This document shows positions 8,486-18,912 of a stretch of DNA of 62,383 bases, piece by piece. Location: positions 1 through 62,383 of the forward strand of contig MPUH01000357.1 of the NCBI GenBank assembly GCA_001970955.1. The letters run 5' to 3'. The position numbers were made by a program, and so were the translations under genes. Within the stretch, counting starts at the first letter, position 1. Each line of letters begins with the position of its first letter. Source of the DNA: Stentor coeruleus. Lineage: Eukaryota; Ciliophora; Heterotrichea; Heterotrichida; Stentoridae. The notes below the pieces were generated by a model. The model was not told the origin of the DNA, searched no databases, and saw only the letters and a list, made by a program, of their open reading frames with translations.

Positions 8486-11400
8486 ATGGCAACGCATGTA
8501 GATCCTTGGCTGAACAACATCCAAGTTACCAAAACTGTTTTCAACAGTAACCCATCATCATGCAAATCTTCACAAGTCACTGGAAGGAAAATAAACAACG
8601 GTTTCTACACACTAAAATCCAAAAAAGCTAAAAAAATATACCCAAACATTATCGATGCCCCAATCTTCATTAAAAAAAGAACTGATTCTACTAAATCCAT
8701 TACCCTAAAAAAATCCCCAGGTAGAAGTTTAAGTTTAAATAGAATTGTCTCAGAAAAAGACTTTGATAAAAAAATCAAAATAGAATATCCTCATTATATA
8801 TCCCCGCCTAGACATCCAAAGCTTAAAAAAGATAAGCGAAAACAACTCAGTCAAATTATAGAAAGTCAATACAAAACAATGAAAAAGGTTCCAATTGTAA
8901 AATCGTTTCTGACTGAAAGTCTTTCAAGGATTTTGCAGGAAAAACAAGAATTTATGAAAAAAGAAACCCAGGAGAAGGTTAAAAGTGAGAATAAAAGGGA
9001 AAAACTTAAACAAACTAATGAGAAAATAAGGAGAAAAAATGCGGTACATAAGAAAAGCTGTGATATTAAACATCCGAAACCTTGGGGTGTAGATCAAAGG
9101 GTATATAAAGAGTCTAATGATGGGAAGTTTAGTGATACAGGGGATGTAAAGGTTAAAAATAAGAGTAATAAAGAAGGGGTTAAGAGTGAAAAAGATGGGA
9201 TTAAAAGGGAGAAATTGAAGAATTTGGGTATAGAAATTGTCCCAGTTATTAAAACCAAAGTGAAAAAATGTAATAAATCAGAAGATAAGCCTAAGACAAA
9301 ACGTAGCCCAGACCCAAACATAATTTCCTATATGAAACAAAAGAAAAAAACTAAAAAAGTAACCGAGCTCCAAAGTAAATTAGAAGACACAGTCAAAGAA
9401 CGTGAACGAGTCCAAGCGCTGATCAAACTGGATAAAATTCACAAAAAGCCTCTTATAAAAAAGAAAACAAAAAAGCATTCAAAATCTCATTGGAGACTTG
9501 GTATAGACCAATCAGCAGAAAACGGGATTTTTTCATCAGAAAGAAAAGAAAAATATCTGACTTCAGCAACTGAAGATACTAACCGTGAAAACTCAGAAGA
9601 ACATCATCAAGCGATAACAGAAAAGCTTAGAAAACTCAAAGAACGAGTAACATCAACACAAAGTTTACTTAAAACCCAAGCAGCTTTTACTATACAAAAA
9701 TGGTTTAGAGCGAATAGACAAAAATTCAAATCAAAGCAAATTGTGTGTTTTGAGGACTCTTTAGAATCAAGTTCAAAAAATGAGGCTAATTCAGGAGGGT
9801 GGATAGGTATTGATGTTTTACCCCAGACACAATTAGGTAAAAGTGAAATGGTTCAAAGGTTTGAGAAAAAACTTCATGAAAAACATACAGAAATCGAACG
9901 TAGAGCGCAGTTTTCTGATAGAAATGAGGATCATGGGTTTGTGAAAAACGAAAATTATCCAAAGCCTTTGGTATCAGAAAACGACAGATCCAAACCTAAA
10001 GTTGTCCATAAAATTCTCCCTTTATCTTTAGGGACTATTTTTTCAAAAACATCAAGTGATATTGAATCTAGTTCAAAATACATCCAAAGTTCATTATCAA
10101 AAGAACATATCAACCCATACAAATCACGTGAAAATGGGAAAATTTCTATAGACAGTAATATAGATATTGAAAGTCATATCAAATCTTTAAACTCTTATAT
10201 TTCTCAAGGTTCTAGTTCTTTATCTGTAACAGAAGAAGTTAGTAAATCTATTAAATCATATATTTCTGATAAGTCAAATAAATCAGATACTTCTAATAAA
10301 TCACAGTCAAGTGGAAGATTTAGGAATTTTAATACGAAATTTCCTGGGATTGTAGCAAAAATAAACTCAAACCCTGAAGAATTAAAAACACCAAATAAAA
10401 CACGTCCTGATATTAATTTAGAAAACCAAAAAGATAGCCTTGAAGAAAATCATAAACATGAAATTTCATCTTCAGAAAATAGTTCTGAGTCTCAAAACCC
10501 TGAAAATGTTCTTAAAAACATATTTAATAAAAACCCACTTTCTAAACCTTGTAATGATATTGAAAGACCTGGGATTATACTTATTGATGATCCTAGTTCT
10601 GATGAGGAATGGAATAGTCGTGATATTATTTTTTACCCTGAATCTAGTCCTGCAAGCCAACCTGCAGAAGAAAAAAGTAGGATTATTGATAATTCGCATA
10701 GTGATTTTATGATGAATTTTGAGATTAAAATCATACAGCTTATACAAAATGAGATTAAATTGTATTTGGAAGTTATACCTTTTAGTACTTCAGAAAAACT
10801 TGTTAATCCGAAAAAAGAGTTTGTTGAGGAGTATATGAGGAAACTTGAGGGTGTTCTTTTTAAGAGTGAGAATGAAATTTTGGAACTTATTAATACACCT
10901 TGTTATTATGAACCATTGGCAAGACTTGAAAAACTACGAACGACTGAGGTTGGTAAGTTGCAGAAGATTCCAACTTTAGAAATCATACTCCCACCTGATT
11001 TAGGCCCAGTACTTAAAAAGCAGTTTAATGCTGGAGATATCCCATCAAGGCACATCTACCTTCAAATGCTTTTTGACTGTATCAACGAATCACTTAACCA
11101 TATTAGACCATTCGGACTTAAAGGTCTTCCTGACCCATGGAACATGATAAGCCCAACACTCTATGGTGAAGGTCAGCTAAAAATTGTCATAGAAAAAGTT
11201 AACAAGTTGATTTTTCATTGGGAAGAGGTACATGCAGGAACTTTTCCTGATGAAACTTGTAAAAGTGATGATGAAAAACTACAAAAACTTAGAGAAGATA
11301 GGCTTGGTATTATGTTATCACAAAATGTTCAAGATGATGAAACAAGGTGGTTAGATTATGATGAAGAAGAAACCCAAGCTAAAATTGATGTATCTGATAT

Positions 11401-11497
11401 GATTTTTAGTTATATTATAAATGAAACTGCTGGGTTACTTTATGATAAAATGCTTGTTTTTGATGAAGTTGAAATTAATTTTAATGATTATTTTTGA
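8486..11497 (+). CDS. Large Lys/Ser-rich protein with IQ motif
   Basis: The protein has 1003 residues and ends in TGA, evidence that TGA is a stop here. Residues 1-390 are very Lys-rich with long charged helices (ELQSKLEDTVKERERVQALIK). An IQ-like motif (FTIQKWFRANRQKF) lies near residues 396-412 and could bind calmodulin or centrin. The middle is Ser/Asn-rich and likely disordered, including a KSNKSDTSNKS stretch. The last 270 residues look folded: ISPTLYGEGQLKIVIEKVN..., then WLDYDEEETQAKIDVSDMIFSYIINETAG. That tail resembles the C-terminal domain (DUF4378-like) of CEP350/TRM-type centrosomal and cortical microtubule proteins; this is a resemblance, not an identification. A basal-body or cortical role is plausible. 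Confidence 0.75.
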   Translation: MATHVDPWLNNIQVTKTVFNSNPSSCKSSQVTGRKINNGFYTLKSKKAKKIYPNIIDAPIFIKKRTDSTKSITLKKSPGRSLSLNRIVSEKDFDKKIKIEYPHYISPPRHPKLKKDKRKQLSQIIESQYKTMKKVPIVKSFLTESLSRILQEKQEFMKKETQEKVKSENKREKLKQTNEKIRRKNAVHKKSCDIKHPKPWGVDQRVYKESNDGKFSDTGDVKVKNKSNKEGVKSEKDGIKREKLKNLGIEIVPVIKTKVKKCNKSEDKPKTKRSPDPNIISYMKQKKKTKKVTELQSKLEDTVKERERVQALIKLDKIHKKPLIKKKTKKHSKSHWRLGIDQSAENGIFSSERKEKYLTSATEDTNRENSEEHHQAITEKLRKLKERVTSTQSLLKTQAAFTIQKWFRANRQKFKSKQIVCFEDSLESSSKNEANSGGWIGIDVLPQTQLGKSEMVQRFEKKLHEKHTEIERRAQFSDRNEDHGFVKNENYPKPLVSENDRSKPKVVHKILPLSLGTIFSKTSSDIESSSKYIQSSLSKEHINPYKSRENGKISIDSNIDIESHIKSLNSYISQGSSSLSVTEEVSKSIKSYISDKSNKSDTSNKSQSSGRFRNFNTKFPGIVAKINSNPEELKTPNKTRPDINLENQKDSLEENHKHEISSSENSSESQNPENVLKNIFNKNPLSKPCNDIERPGIILIDDPSSDEEWNSRDIIFYPESSPASQPAEEKSRIIDNSHSDFMMNFEIKIIQLIQNEIKLYLEVIPFSTSEKLVNPKKEFVEEYMRKLEGVLFKSENEILELINTPCYYEPLARLEKLRTTEVGKLQKIPTLEIILPPDLGPVLKKQFNAGDIPSRHIYLQMLFDCINESLNHIRPFGLKGLPDPWNMISPTLYGEGQLKIVIEKVNKLIFHWEEVHAGTFPDETCKSDDEKLQKLREDRLGIMLSQNVQDDETRWLDYDEEETQAKIDVSDMIFSYIINETAGLLYDKMLVFDEVEINFNDYF

Positions 11498-11717
11498 ATT
11501 TTATGTTTATTTAAGTAATAAACTGCGATTTTATAAAATTCTAGTTTAAATAGGGTGAGTAGATTATTATAAGGGGTTTTAAAAATGGTTTGATTAAGAT
11601 TCATTGTTGTAATTGTTTAATTATAAACTCTTTATATGATTCCCCAACCTAAAAATCCTCAAAAACCCCTTATCCTACTCGAATTTTCAAAAATACCTCA
11701 TCCTTCATCACCATTAA

Positions 11718-12380
11718 TTACTTGTTGCTAAACTTAACTACAATCTTAGCAAAATTCGGCAAATTCAACAAATCAGGTGTATGCCAATCTTCAATATCCA
11801 TTTCCCCAAGTAAAAGTTTAACACACTGTGGAGCTTTCCCATTGGTTTCAGCAATTTTATACTTTAAATTCCCAAATGCTTCATTTGCCTCCATTTTAAT
11901 CCTCATTGTATTAACCCCTTGTCCAGACACATCTAAAAGCACTTCATCTAAAGAGATTTTCTCAGGGGTTATATTCCCATAATTGTCAGGATTACTTATA
12001 ATATAAGGAGGAATGTTATACATTACCCCAACAGAGTCTTGAGTAAGTAGTAAACCTTTTATAACTGTAAGGCCAAGATGCATAAACAGTTCATTTGAAG
12101 TTTGTTCATTAGATTCTGTTATAACCTGTCTTAAATGTCCCCAGATTTGAGGATTACCTTCATGTCGATTTTCCCAAAAAAGCAATCTTTTCTTCTCAAC
12201 CGCAGATTTAGTCCAGCTGGTTTCCCAGGCTTGTGTCGCTTTGATCCCTTTGCCAACAGTTTTATTTGCTGATTAGTTTTTACTGAAAATCGTTAATGGC
12301 ATGTTCCCTGCTTTTTGAAAAACAACTTGTACTGTAGTTGACACTCTTGTATCTGATCTTGAAGATGGAAAACAACCCAT
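11718..12380 (-). CDS. UBTD: UBTD-type ubiquitin-like domain protein, one 15-nt intron
   Basis: Exons on the minus strand are 12380-12284 and 12268-11718 (215 residues). The N-terminus MGCFPSS (Gly2, Cys3, Ser6) is a good myristoyl/palmitoyl motif. Residues 45-125 match the N-terminal domain of UBTD1/UBTD2 (DC-UbP): WTKSAVEKKRLLFWENRHEG, PQIWGHLRQ, a helical region, then a YNIPPYIISNPDN block. The C-terminal 80 residues form a ubiquitin-like fold (MRIKMEANEAFGNLKYKIAE...VKLLLGEM). UBTD proteins link E2 enzymes and deubiquitinases and lack a C-terminal GlyGly, as here. The intron GTAAAAACTAATCAG sits after the first base of a Thr codon and carries an in-frame TAA if retained. TTATAAATG overlaps the start. 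Confidence 0.88.
12269..12283 (-). other. 15-nt spliceosomal intron, phase 1
   Basis: On the minus strand it reads GTAAAAACTAATCAG. Removal restores a frame joining the MGCF start to the UBTD-like domain (97 + 551 nt = 216 codons including stop). It has an internal CTAAT resembling a branch site. Confidence 0.88.
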
Positions 12381-13157
12381 TTATAAGTAGATTACAATTA
12401 CAAATTATATGACTTTAAAAAGACTTTATGTCTTTGGTTGACTTGTTGTATATGTTTTTTCAGTTTGTTATATGTTTTTGCATAATAATAATGTTTGAGA
12501 ATTTTGTTTTATCGAGCAATTTCAAGTTGTTTGTCTTTTATTGTAAGTGATTCTTGGATTTTATAAGGTTTTTGTAATATTTTGGATTGGAAGTTTTTGT
12601 AGTATTTTATAGGTCTTGAGGTTTCATTTCTATATAGAATGATTTTTGGAAAAATAATTAGTATTTTATAGGTCTTGAGGTTTCATTTCTATATAGAATG
12701 ATTTTTGGAAAAATAATTATTTTTTTTATGGATTTTTATTTATTGTGGTTTTAGAAGGACTTGACTGCATGGGTTCTTGTAAAGAAAATAGGCACTTGCT
12801 CTTTACGGCCTTGTTTGAGACTTTATAGGCAATGAAAATCAGGGACTGGAGTTTTTTATTATAATTTTGCAAGAAAATATGAAGGGCATTTAAAATTAAT
12901 TGAGAAGGAAAAATGATATGGCCTAGATGGAAAGTATTATATTAGAGTTTTGCTAATGATAAGAAATATAGAGAAGGTTTCTATTTGGAATATTAAGAAA
13001 AAATATAAAAGGATAATGAGACAATGGAAAATGTATAAGATTTAATGATATATATGAATTTTTTACAAGATGGCATAAGGTGTTTATATGATATGTGATT
13101 AAAGTTATTTTTTTGTATGATTTAAGATTTAGATAAGTTAGTATAAGATTAAGGGTT
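12381..13157. other. Intergenic with a 59-bp tandem duplication
   Basis: No gene is visible. It is G-rich and C-poor on the plus strand near 12500-13000. It contains an exact two-copy tandem repeat (listed separately). A minus-strand open frame at 12953-13198 overlaps the end of the next gene and shows no features. Confidence 0.55.
12600..12718. repeat. Two-copy tandem repeat, 59-bp period
   Basis: A block beginning AGTATTTTATAGGTCTTGAG at 12601 is repeated exactly at 12660, with period 59. There is no N between the copies, but size and exactness resemble the N-flanked artefacts elsewhere. It could be a gap closed wrongly or a recent true duplication. Confidence 0.85.
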
Positions 13158-14621
13158 TTAGTATTTTTTTGTGACCTTTTTGGCAACTGTAAATGCATTT
13201 AAGTCAAACTTTTGAGTTTTATTGAAATTAATAGGAATGATTGCATTAGGATTTAGATTATCCTCGTTTTTAATATTATTTGGAGGTTTTGAAATTTCGC
13301 TAGCATCAAAAGCTATTTCATTTTTTTTGTGATCATTAAAATCTATATTCGCTAAACGATCGATTGATAATTCTGTTCTTTTAACTGACTGCATTATTCT
13401 ATCATCACAAGTTTGGTTTGCAATAGGCACGACAGCAGGGCTCTGGGTTTCATTTGCTAAAGTATCTAAGCTTGTTTTCTTATTAAGGACAACAGCTAAA
13501 ACATATCTAGCAACAATACTAATCTCTGCCATCCATATAACAACCACACAACTAATAGTAAGATAATATTTTGTATCACTAGAAAGGTTACCAAGCAATC
13601 TCATCCCAATAAGTATAACCAAAAAAAGACAAAAAAACTCACTAATAATAACTGTTATTGCATCAAATTTCATAACAAAAGGTCTTGCAATACAAACATA
13701 TAACACTAAATACAACATACCAATGAAAAGCTGAAACATAGCAATAATAAACAACTGCACTGAAGGAGAATTGGGTAAAATCACAAGACAAAACGCTAGT
13801 GAATATCTATACAATAAAAAAATAGTATAAAACTGGTACTTCGAAGACATAAAACACGGTTTAAATTCTTTAACTATAGTTTCAATGCTTTCAAATACTA
13901 TATCATGATGCGATTCTATATCTCCTGTCATTTTCTTTTTAATAATCAGAGGAATAACTAAAATCCAACATGCTCCCATTATTAAAAAGAATAAAGAAAA
14001 CCCTAAATTTACTGATGAACATGTGTTTTTACCTGTATAAAAGTACAGGTTTATCAAGCTAAAAGTCATAAAATCTAAATAAAATAATAAGTGAAGCCTT
14101 ATAATGATTGAAAATTTGACTTGTTTTTTTAAATACAAAATCTTGTTTGAACTTGTATATTTGCTAAGGATAATTATAATAATACATCCAAGTAATACAG
14201 AAAAATAGACTAAAAGAGATTCTTTTGCATTGTTAATAAAACTATTTGATTTGATTTTTATACTTGAGTAAATATGATTGTCTATTGGTTCATCGAGGCA
14301 TATAGATGAAAGTTCAAAAGGTCTGAAAATTATGGCGATTTGGCTGAAGAAAGACTCGAATTCAGAATTGTTGTCGATGTTTATTAGGGGAATCCAATGG
14401 ATTAGAGTAATGAAGGAAATGTTATGCCATACTGCGTATAAGCATTTTCCTCTATTTCTTGAAAGTGCGGCAAAGATAAGCATAGCAATGATAATTGATA
14501 AAAAACAGTAGACAGAGATCTGGCCTAGCTTATCAAACTTTGAAATGTCAATATCTGAGTCACTAATTTTCCTCATATTTATACTTTCATCTATAAGAAG
14601 ACTAATATTGGCAATTTTCAT
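13158..14621 (-). CDS. Multi-pass membrane protein, TRP-like ciliate family
   Basis: About 487 residues from the ATG at 14621 (MKIANISLLIDESINMRK). The frame is open six codons further but only to a TTG. I count about nine hydrophobic segments: ISVYCFLSIIIAMLIFAAL, an internal helix near LLVYFSVLLGCIIIIIL, LHLLFYLDFMTFSLINLYF, LFFLIMGACWILVIPLII, LYRYSLAFCLVIL, a long pair near LFIIAMFQLFIGMLYLVLYVC, FFCLFLVILIGM and SCVVVIWMAEISIVARYVL. A 100-residue polar tail is probably cytoplasmic. The pattern resembles the C-terminal membrane domain of large ciliate surface proteins with TRP/Flc-like folds. There is no large extracellular part here, so it may be a short paralogue or lack its 5' end. Transport function unproven. 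Confidence 0.7.
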   Translation of the reverse strand: MKIANISLLIDESINMRKISDSDIDISKFDKLGQISVYCFLSIIIAMLIFAALSRNRGKCLYAVWHNISFITLIHWIPLINIDNNSEFESFFSQIAIIFRPFELSSICLDEPIDNHIYSSIKIKSNSFINNAKESLLVYFSVLLGCIIIIILSKYTSSNKILYLKKQVKFSIIIRLHLLFYLDFMTFSLINLYFYTGKNTCSSVNLGFSLFFLIMGACWILVIPLIIKKKMTGDIESHHDIVFESIETIVKEFKPCFMSSKYQFYTIFLLYRYSLAFCLVILPNSPSVQLFIIAMFQLFIGMLYLVLYVCIARPFVMKFDAITVIISEFFCLFLVILIGMRLLGNLSSDTKYYLTISCVVVIWMAEISIVARYVLAVVLNKKTSLDTLANETQSPAVVPIANQTCDDRIMQSVKRTELSIDRLANIDFNDHKKNEIAFDASEISKPPNNIKNEDNLNPNAIIPINFNKTQKFDLNAFTVAKKVTKKY

Positions 14622-15768
14622 TACGTTATTAAAAAGCAATTTTATCTTTGAATCTTAAAAATTTTATAAGTCATCTTGTGTTTTATTTGCACTTGCGATA
14701 ATTTATCAAGTTTTCTGATTTAATTTGACTTGTTGAATAAATTATTATATGTATAAAATATACTTAAACCATTTATAAGAAGTTTAAACATGCAGACTAA
14801 AAGTGTTAATGTATATATAAGAATATTGGTTTGGGAAATTTTGATTAAACTAAATCAGGTACTTTAAGCTTATATATGAAAAAATAATCAAAGAAAATAC
14901 ACTATTAAATTATATAAACATAGATTTTTAAATAAAATTTTATATTTCAAATACAACTTATTTCTCATGCAAAAAGTACTATGAACATATCTTTATAAAG
15001 GCCTAAAAGCTAATGCAGCGACTAACTCTTTTTCCATTTACCTTTACCATTAAAAAAAACCAAAATTTTTCTATTNAATGCAGCGACTAACTCTTTTTCC
15101 ATTTACCTTTACCATTAAAAAAAACCAAAATTTTTCTATTTTAAATATCGAATATGTCAAACAAAACCAGTCCATCTAGCATTAATGATAGGAACAAAAA
15201 TTCTGTGTATGTGCAAATACTGGGGAACTCACTTAAACTGAGTAGTTTTAATATACAAAAAAAATATTTTTTTAATATTGTATGTCTTCAACCCAAATAA
15301 CAACTTTTTTTCTTCCTTTATTTCAACCTTTTTGATAATTAAGTCTCATCTTAAGAGTTTTACTATAAAGTAATGCTAAATGGGATAAATACATTCTTTA
15401 AAGAAAAAAATCAAAAGAGGTATAAAAATTAAAAATTTTGTAGTAGTAATAATACAAAATTTCACTTTAGCTTAAGTTAAACCATAAATTACCAACAAAA
15501 TCAGCATAATTTTATTTTACATACAAATTCAAAAATACTATTTTCTTAATTGTAACCATACAGCAAATTCAAAACTCTATAATAAATTTTTACTACAATC
15601 TAATTTTATTAAACTCATGGTATTTATATCCATAAGTTCACTTTTCTATAATTATCAAATCATCTCTCATGAAATTTCCCAAAACGACAATAAAAAACTT
15701 ATCCAAACTAAATTACATAAAACCAAAAATAATCCAGTATATTCAATAATCAAATATAAAAATTTATT
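14622..15768. other. Intergenic with an N-gap repeat
   Basis: No gene is seen. It contains the N-gap duplication at 15012-15140. A slightly GC-richer patch at about 15165-15245 includes a small hairpin (ACTCACTTAAACTGAGT), a weak ncRNA possibility only. The right part is C-rich on the plus strand, the 3' flank of the acyl-CoA synthetase gene. Confidence 0.5.
15012..15140. repeat. Exact 64-bp direct repeat around a single N
   Basis: Bases 15012-15075 are repeated exactly at 15077-15140 with one N at 15076. Most likely an unmerged contig overlap. Confidence 0.85.
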
Positions 15769-17700
15769 TTAATTATTTAATCTTGATACCATATCCTGAA
15801 TACAATCATTATATTTGGAAAGTAGGGCATAGCGTTTGATCTTCAAACTCTCAGTAATCAAATCTGAAGAAGTCCAAGGATCAACTTCAATGTAAACATC
15901 AAGAATATGTTCATAAATCTTAAGCCTCTTATCTTGAGCTAATTCATTAAACCCATCAATAATATCTTGTTTTATAATATGATTATAACGAACTTCTTCT
16001 AATTTTACTATAGATGTGTATTTTTGATGTAAAGTCCTTTCATCAACAACAACAATACTCACAAGTCCATTAATACTTTTATCTGTATAAACTATCATTT
16101 GAGCAACAAAAGGATTTTGCCTATATAAATTCTCTAATCTTTGTGGACAAACACCAAAACCACATTTTGTATGCATAACATATTGAATCCTTTCAATAAA
16201 ACAAAATCCAAACCTCTCATTTGTTAGTTTAAATAAATCTCCTGTATGAACCCAATTATCATTATCTGATGTACTTTGAGTTAAGTATGATGTTGATGCA
16301 ACATCATGTCTAAGCCATAATTCACCATACATATCTTTTGGTATATCTTCTAATATTATATCTGGGGTAAATACTAATTTAGCTTCCCATCCTGGAGCAG
16401 GTCCACCTAAACATCCAGAAAATGTGTTAGGGGAATATATACTACTATATCCAGTTTCAACTAAACCATATGCTTCATAGATACTACAACCAAGACATAT
16501 ACTAATAAATTTCATAGTATCTGTATTAGATAATGAAGATCCTGTTAGCATAAATCTTAACCTTCCTCCGAAATTTTCTCTGATTTCTCTAAATGCTATA
16601 TTGCTCCAAAATCCTTTCTTATATGGCTTCCCTTTTTCCATTTTCATTAACGAATTCTCATAGCATTTTTTAAACAACGTCCCGGAAAGCCCAGTGCGTT
16701 TTGATACCCCATGTTTAATCCCCCCAGTCAAAAAATCTAACACCCTAGGTATCGCGAGCATTAAAGTTGGCTTCATTATCCTTATATCTTCTTTTAAATC
16801 CCCAGCAAAACCAATATTTACTCCATATATTGTCAACATATAGCTTAAAATCCTCTCCCCATGTAAAGCTAGATTTGTATATAAAATATAAACATCATCA
16901 TTACCAACAGGCGGATGTTCAAAAATTATTGACGTAAAACTGCTCATATACTGCTCATGAGTAATTTTTACAGCTTTAGCAGGCCCAGTGACTCCAGAAG
17001 TAAACGCGAAAAGGCAAATATTTTTAGGGCTGATTTCAATCAAATTGCTACTTAATGGAAATGCACTAAAGTCTTTAAACCTGAGAATTTGTATATTAAA
17101 ACCTTGTGCCTTGGCCATTTCATCAGAGGTAATTTCATCAAAATACAATACTTTTTCTATAGGAGATTCTCCAAGCATCTCCGCTAAGGCAAAAAGTTTT
17201 TTAAGCCCTTTCCTATCAACGCTAATATTTTTCATATCCAAACTGCGTATTTTTTCTAATAAAACTAGTTCTTGATCACTATCAGTCAAACCTACAGTAG
17301 CAATCCCAAGTCCCATACATGCTAGATCAGTATAAAACCATTCTTGTCTAGGATGAGCCATTATTCCCATAACTTTACACCCAAGAGAATTATCTTCTAT
17401 ACGCATACTGCAAATTCCAGTTACTGTTTGTAAGACTTTTTTTAGAGAATCTTTGAATGAGACCCATTGATACTCATTGTAAACTCGATAGCCTAACCAA
17501 GGCTTATGCTGATATTTCTCAGCAATACAGCTGAATTATTATTACTGAAATAGTTCGAAATAATTTGAACAACCCCATATTTTTGGAAGTATTGATTGAT
17601 TTTTGAGCTTTGGATGGCGGAATATGGCTGTGCTGTTTGTACGTCTAGACCCTTCAACCACTGAACTAAATGGCTCGTTTTTACTCTCTTTAAGACCCAT
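15769..17700 (-). CDS. ACSL: Long-chain acyl-CoA synthetase, one 15-nt intron
   Basis: Exons on the minus strand are 17700-17546 and 17530-15769 (638 residues, normal for the family). The enzyme activates fatty acids with ATP and CoA. The N-terminus MGLKES is a possible myristoylation site. Visible motifs are the ATP-binding loop FTSGVTGPAKAV (near residue 230), EAYGLVETGYSS, GELWLRHD and VHTGDLFKL. The N-terminal exon supplies the usual YFELFHCIAEKYQHKPWLGYR entry segment. The intron GTAATAATAATTCAG lies inside the His codon of that segment and has in-frame stops if retained. The loop has PAK where most relatives have xPKG, a small deviation. TTTATAAATG overlaps the start. Likely role is lipid synthesis or beta-oxidation supply. 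Confidence 0.93.
17531..17545 (-). other. 15-nt spliceosomal intron, phase 2
   Basis: On the minus strand it reads GTAATAATAATTCAG. Removing it joins LFH to CIAEKYQ and restores the acyl-CoA synthetase N-terminus (155 + 1762 nt = 639 codons including stop). Confidence 0.9.
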
Positions 17701-18912
17701 TTATAAACATGAGTAGGAAAGTATGGTGGAGATTAATGGAAATATTGGCTTTGGATTGGAGGGGTTAGGATAGTTGAGTTAGGAAAATTTATATGAGGAT
17801 TTAATTGGAGGGTAGGAAGAGAACTTTTAAAGTATATCTGTAAATTTTAATGATAAAGGCAATTATTCAAACATTCTATATCATAATATGGAAGTGTTCG
17901 ATGGTAGTTTAAAAAAGAATTTGACCTTAAACTGATGGTTTATGTATTCAAATAAGTATGATGAAGCTTTTTATACAAAGTTATTCTCTTACTTAGTATT
18001 TAAGTGTCTAAGAGATGGTTTATATGTAAAAAAATCTTAAAAAAGCTTTTGATTTTACAACCCAATAGTCTAGCAAGCCAAGGGAAAACGTTTCTGGTGG
18101 GAATATTTCTTAGAGTATCTTCTTAAGGAAAAGATAGAATAATCTTGCAATTTCAAAATGTGTTAGGATTGAATAAATATAAAACCTTATGTAATTTTTA
18201 TAATAATAAAGCTAGGTTTTATGCAGTGACCTCTTTATCTTCGTTTAAGTCAGCAGATAAGAGTATAATAAATTAGTAATAAAAAAATCGATGTTATGAT
18301 ATTATTATATATGTGTGGCTTAGAATAATGAAATGTTTAAAGATGTAGAGAATTATTTTATATAGATCGAAAAAAGACTGGAAATGTGCATTTTATTAAG
18401 TGATATGATTGGGTTAAAAGAGAATTTGCTAGTGAAAATAAGGTTACTTTAAGTAAAAATTATTATATTTTTTATGGGGATTATATTGATTATGATATCC
18501 TAACACCCTAACATGTCATTTTCAATAAAATTTATCTTACCATTATAAAATTCTTCTCTCAACAGTTTAATAATCCAAATAAAATCCATGCATCTTTTCC
18601 ACAAAAATCGTTTATTTTATTATACATTTTATCGCATCCTCTATTTTCAATTAAAAATCATACAAATTTCTAAAACAATCAACCTCCTCACACATTTTAT
18701 ATAAAATCCATATTTCTCAAACCTCTAAAATCCATAATCTGCCCAAACATTTTATATAAAATCCATATTTCCCAAACCTCTAAAATCCATAATCTGCCCA
18801 AACCTTCTTTAGTATCTTCCATTTTTCAATCCTCAATTCCCAATGCCACAACTTTCCTCATATTTTCAATAAACTCAAATCCTATACCCAAAAATGCCTC
18901 AAAAAAGCATCA
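17701..18912. promoter_or_regulatory. Divergent promoter region before ACSL and CCT4
   Basis: Plus strand is G-rich at 17701-17830 (upstream of the minus-strand ACSL gene) and C-rich, nearly without G, at about 18495-18890 (upstream of CCT4). A GC-richer patch near 18060-18115 is unexplained. A 55-bp tandem duplication is listed separately. No gene is visible. Confidence 0.5.
18693..18802. repeat. Two-copy tandem repeat, 55-bp period, in CCT4 upstream flank
   Basis: CATTTTATATAAAATCCATA starts at 18693 and again at 18748; the 55-bp units differ at one base that I can see (TTTCTC versus TTTCCC). The mismatch argues for a real, older duplication rather than an assembly overlap. It lies about 110-220 bp before the CCT4 start. 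Confidence 0.8.

Noticed and set aside
8486..11497. Reassigned stop codons (as in Blepharisma or Condylostoma)
   Set aside because: TAA, TAG and TGA all end plausible full-length proteins, and no conserved protein here needs readthrough.
12953..13198. Minus-strand frame of 81 residues
   Set aside because: Overlaps the 3' end of the membrane-protein gene in another frame; composition is like non-coding AT-rich DNA.
14622..14639. Extending the multi-pass membrane protein six codons upstream
   Set aside because: That frame begins with TTG; the first ATG is at 14621.
15165..15245. Box C/D snoRNA
   Set aside because: A TGATAG and a CTGA are present, but spacing, terminal stem and box consensus are too weak.
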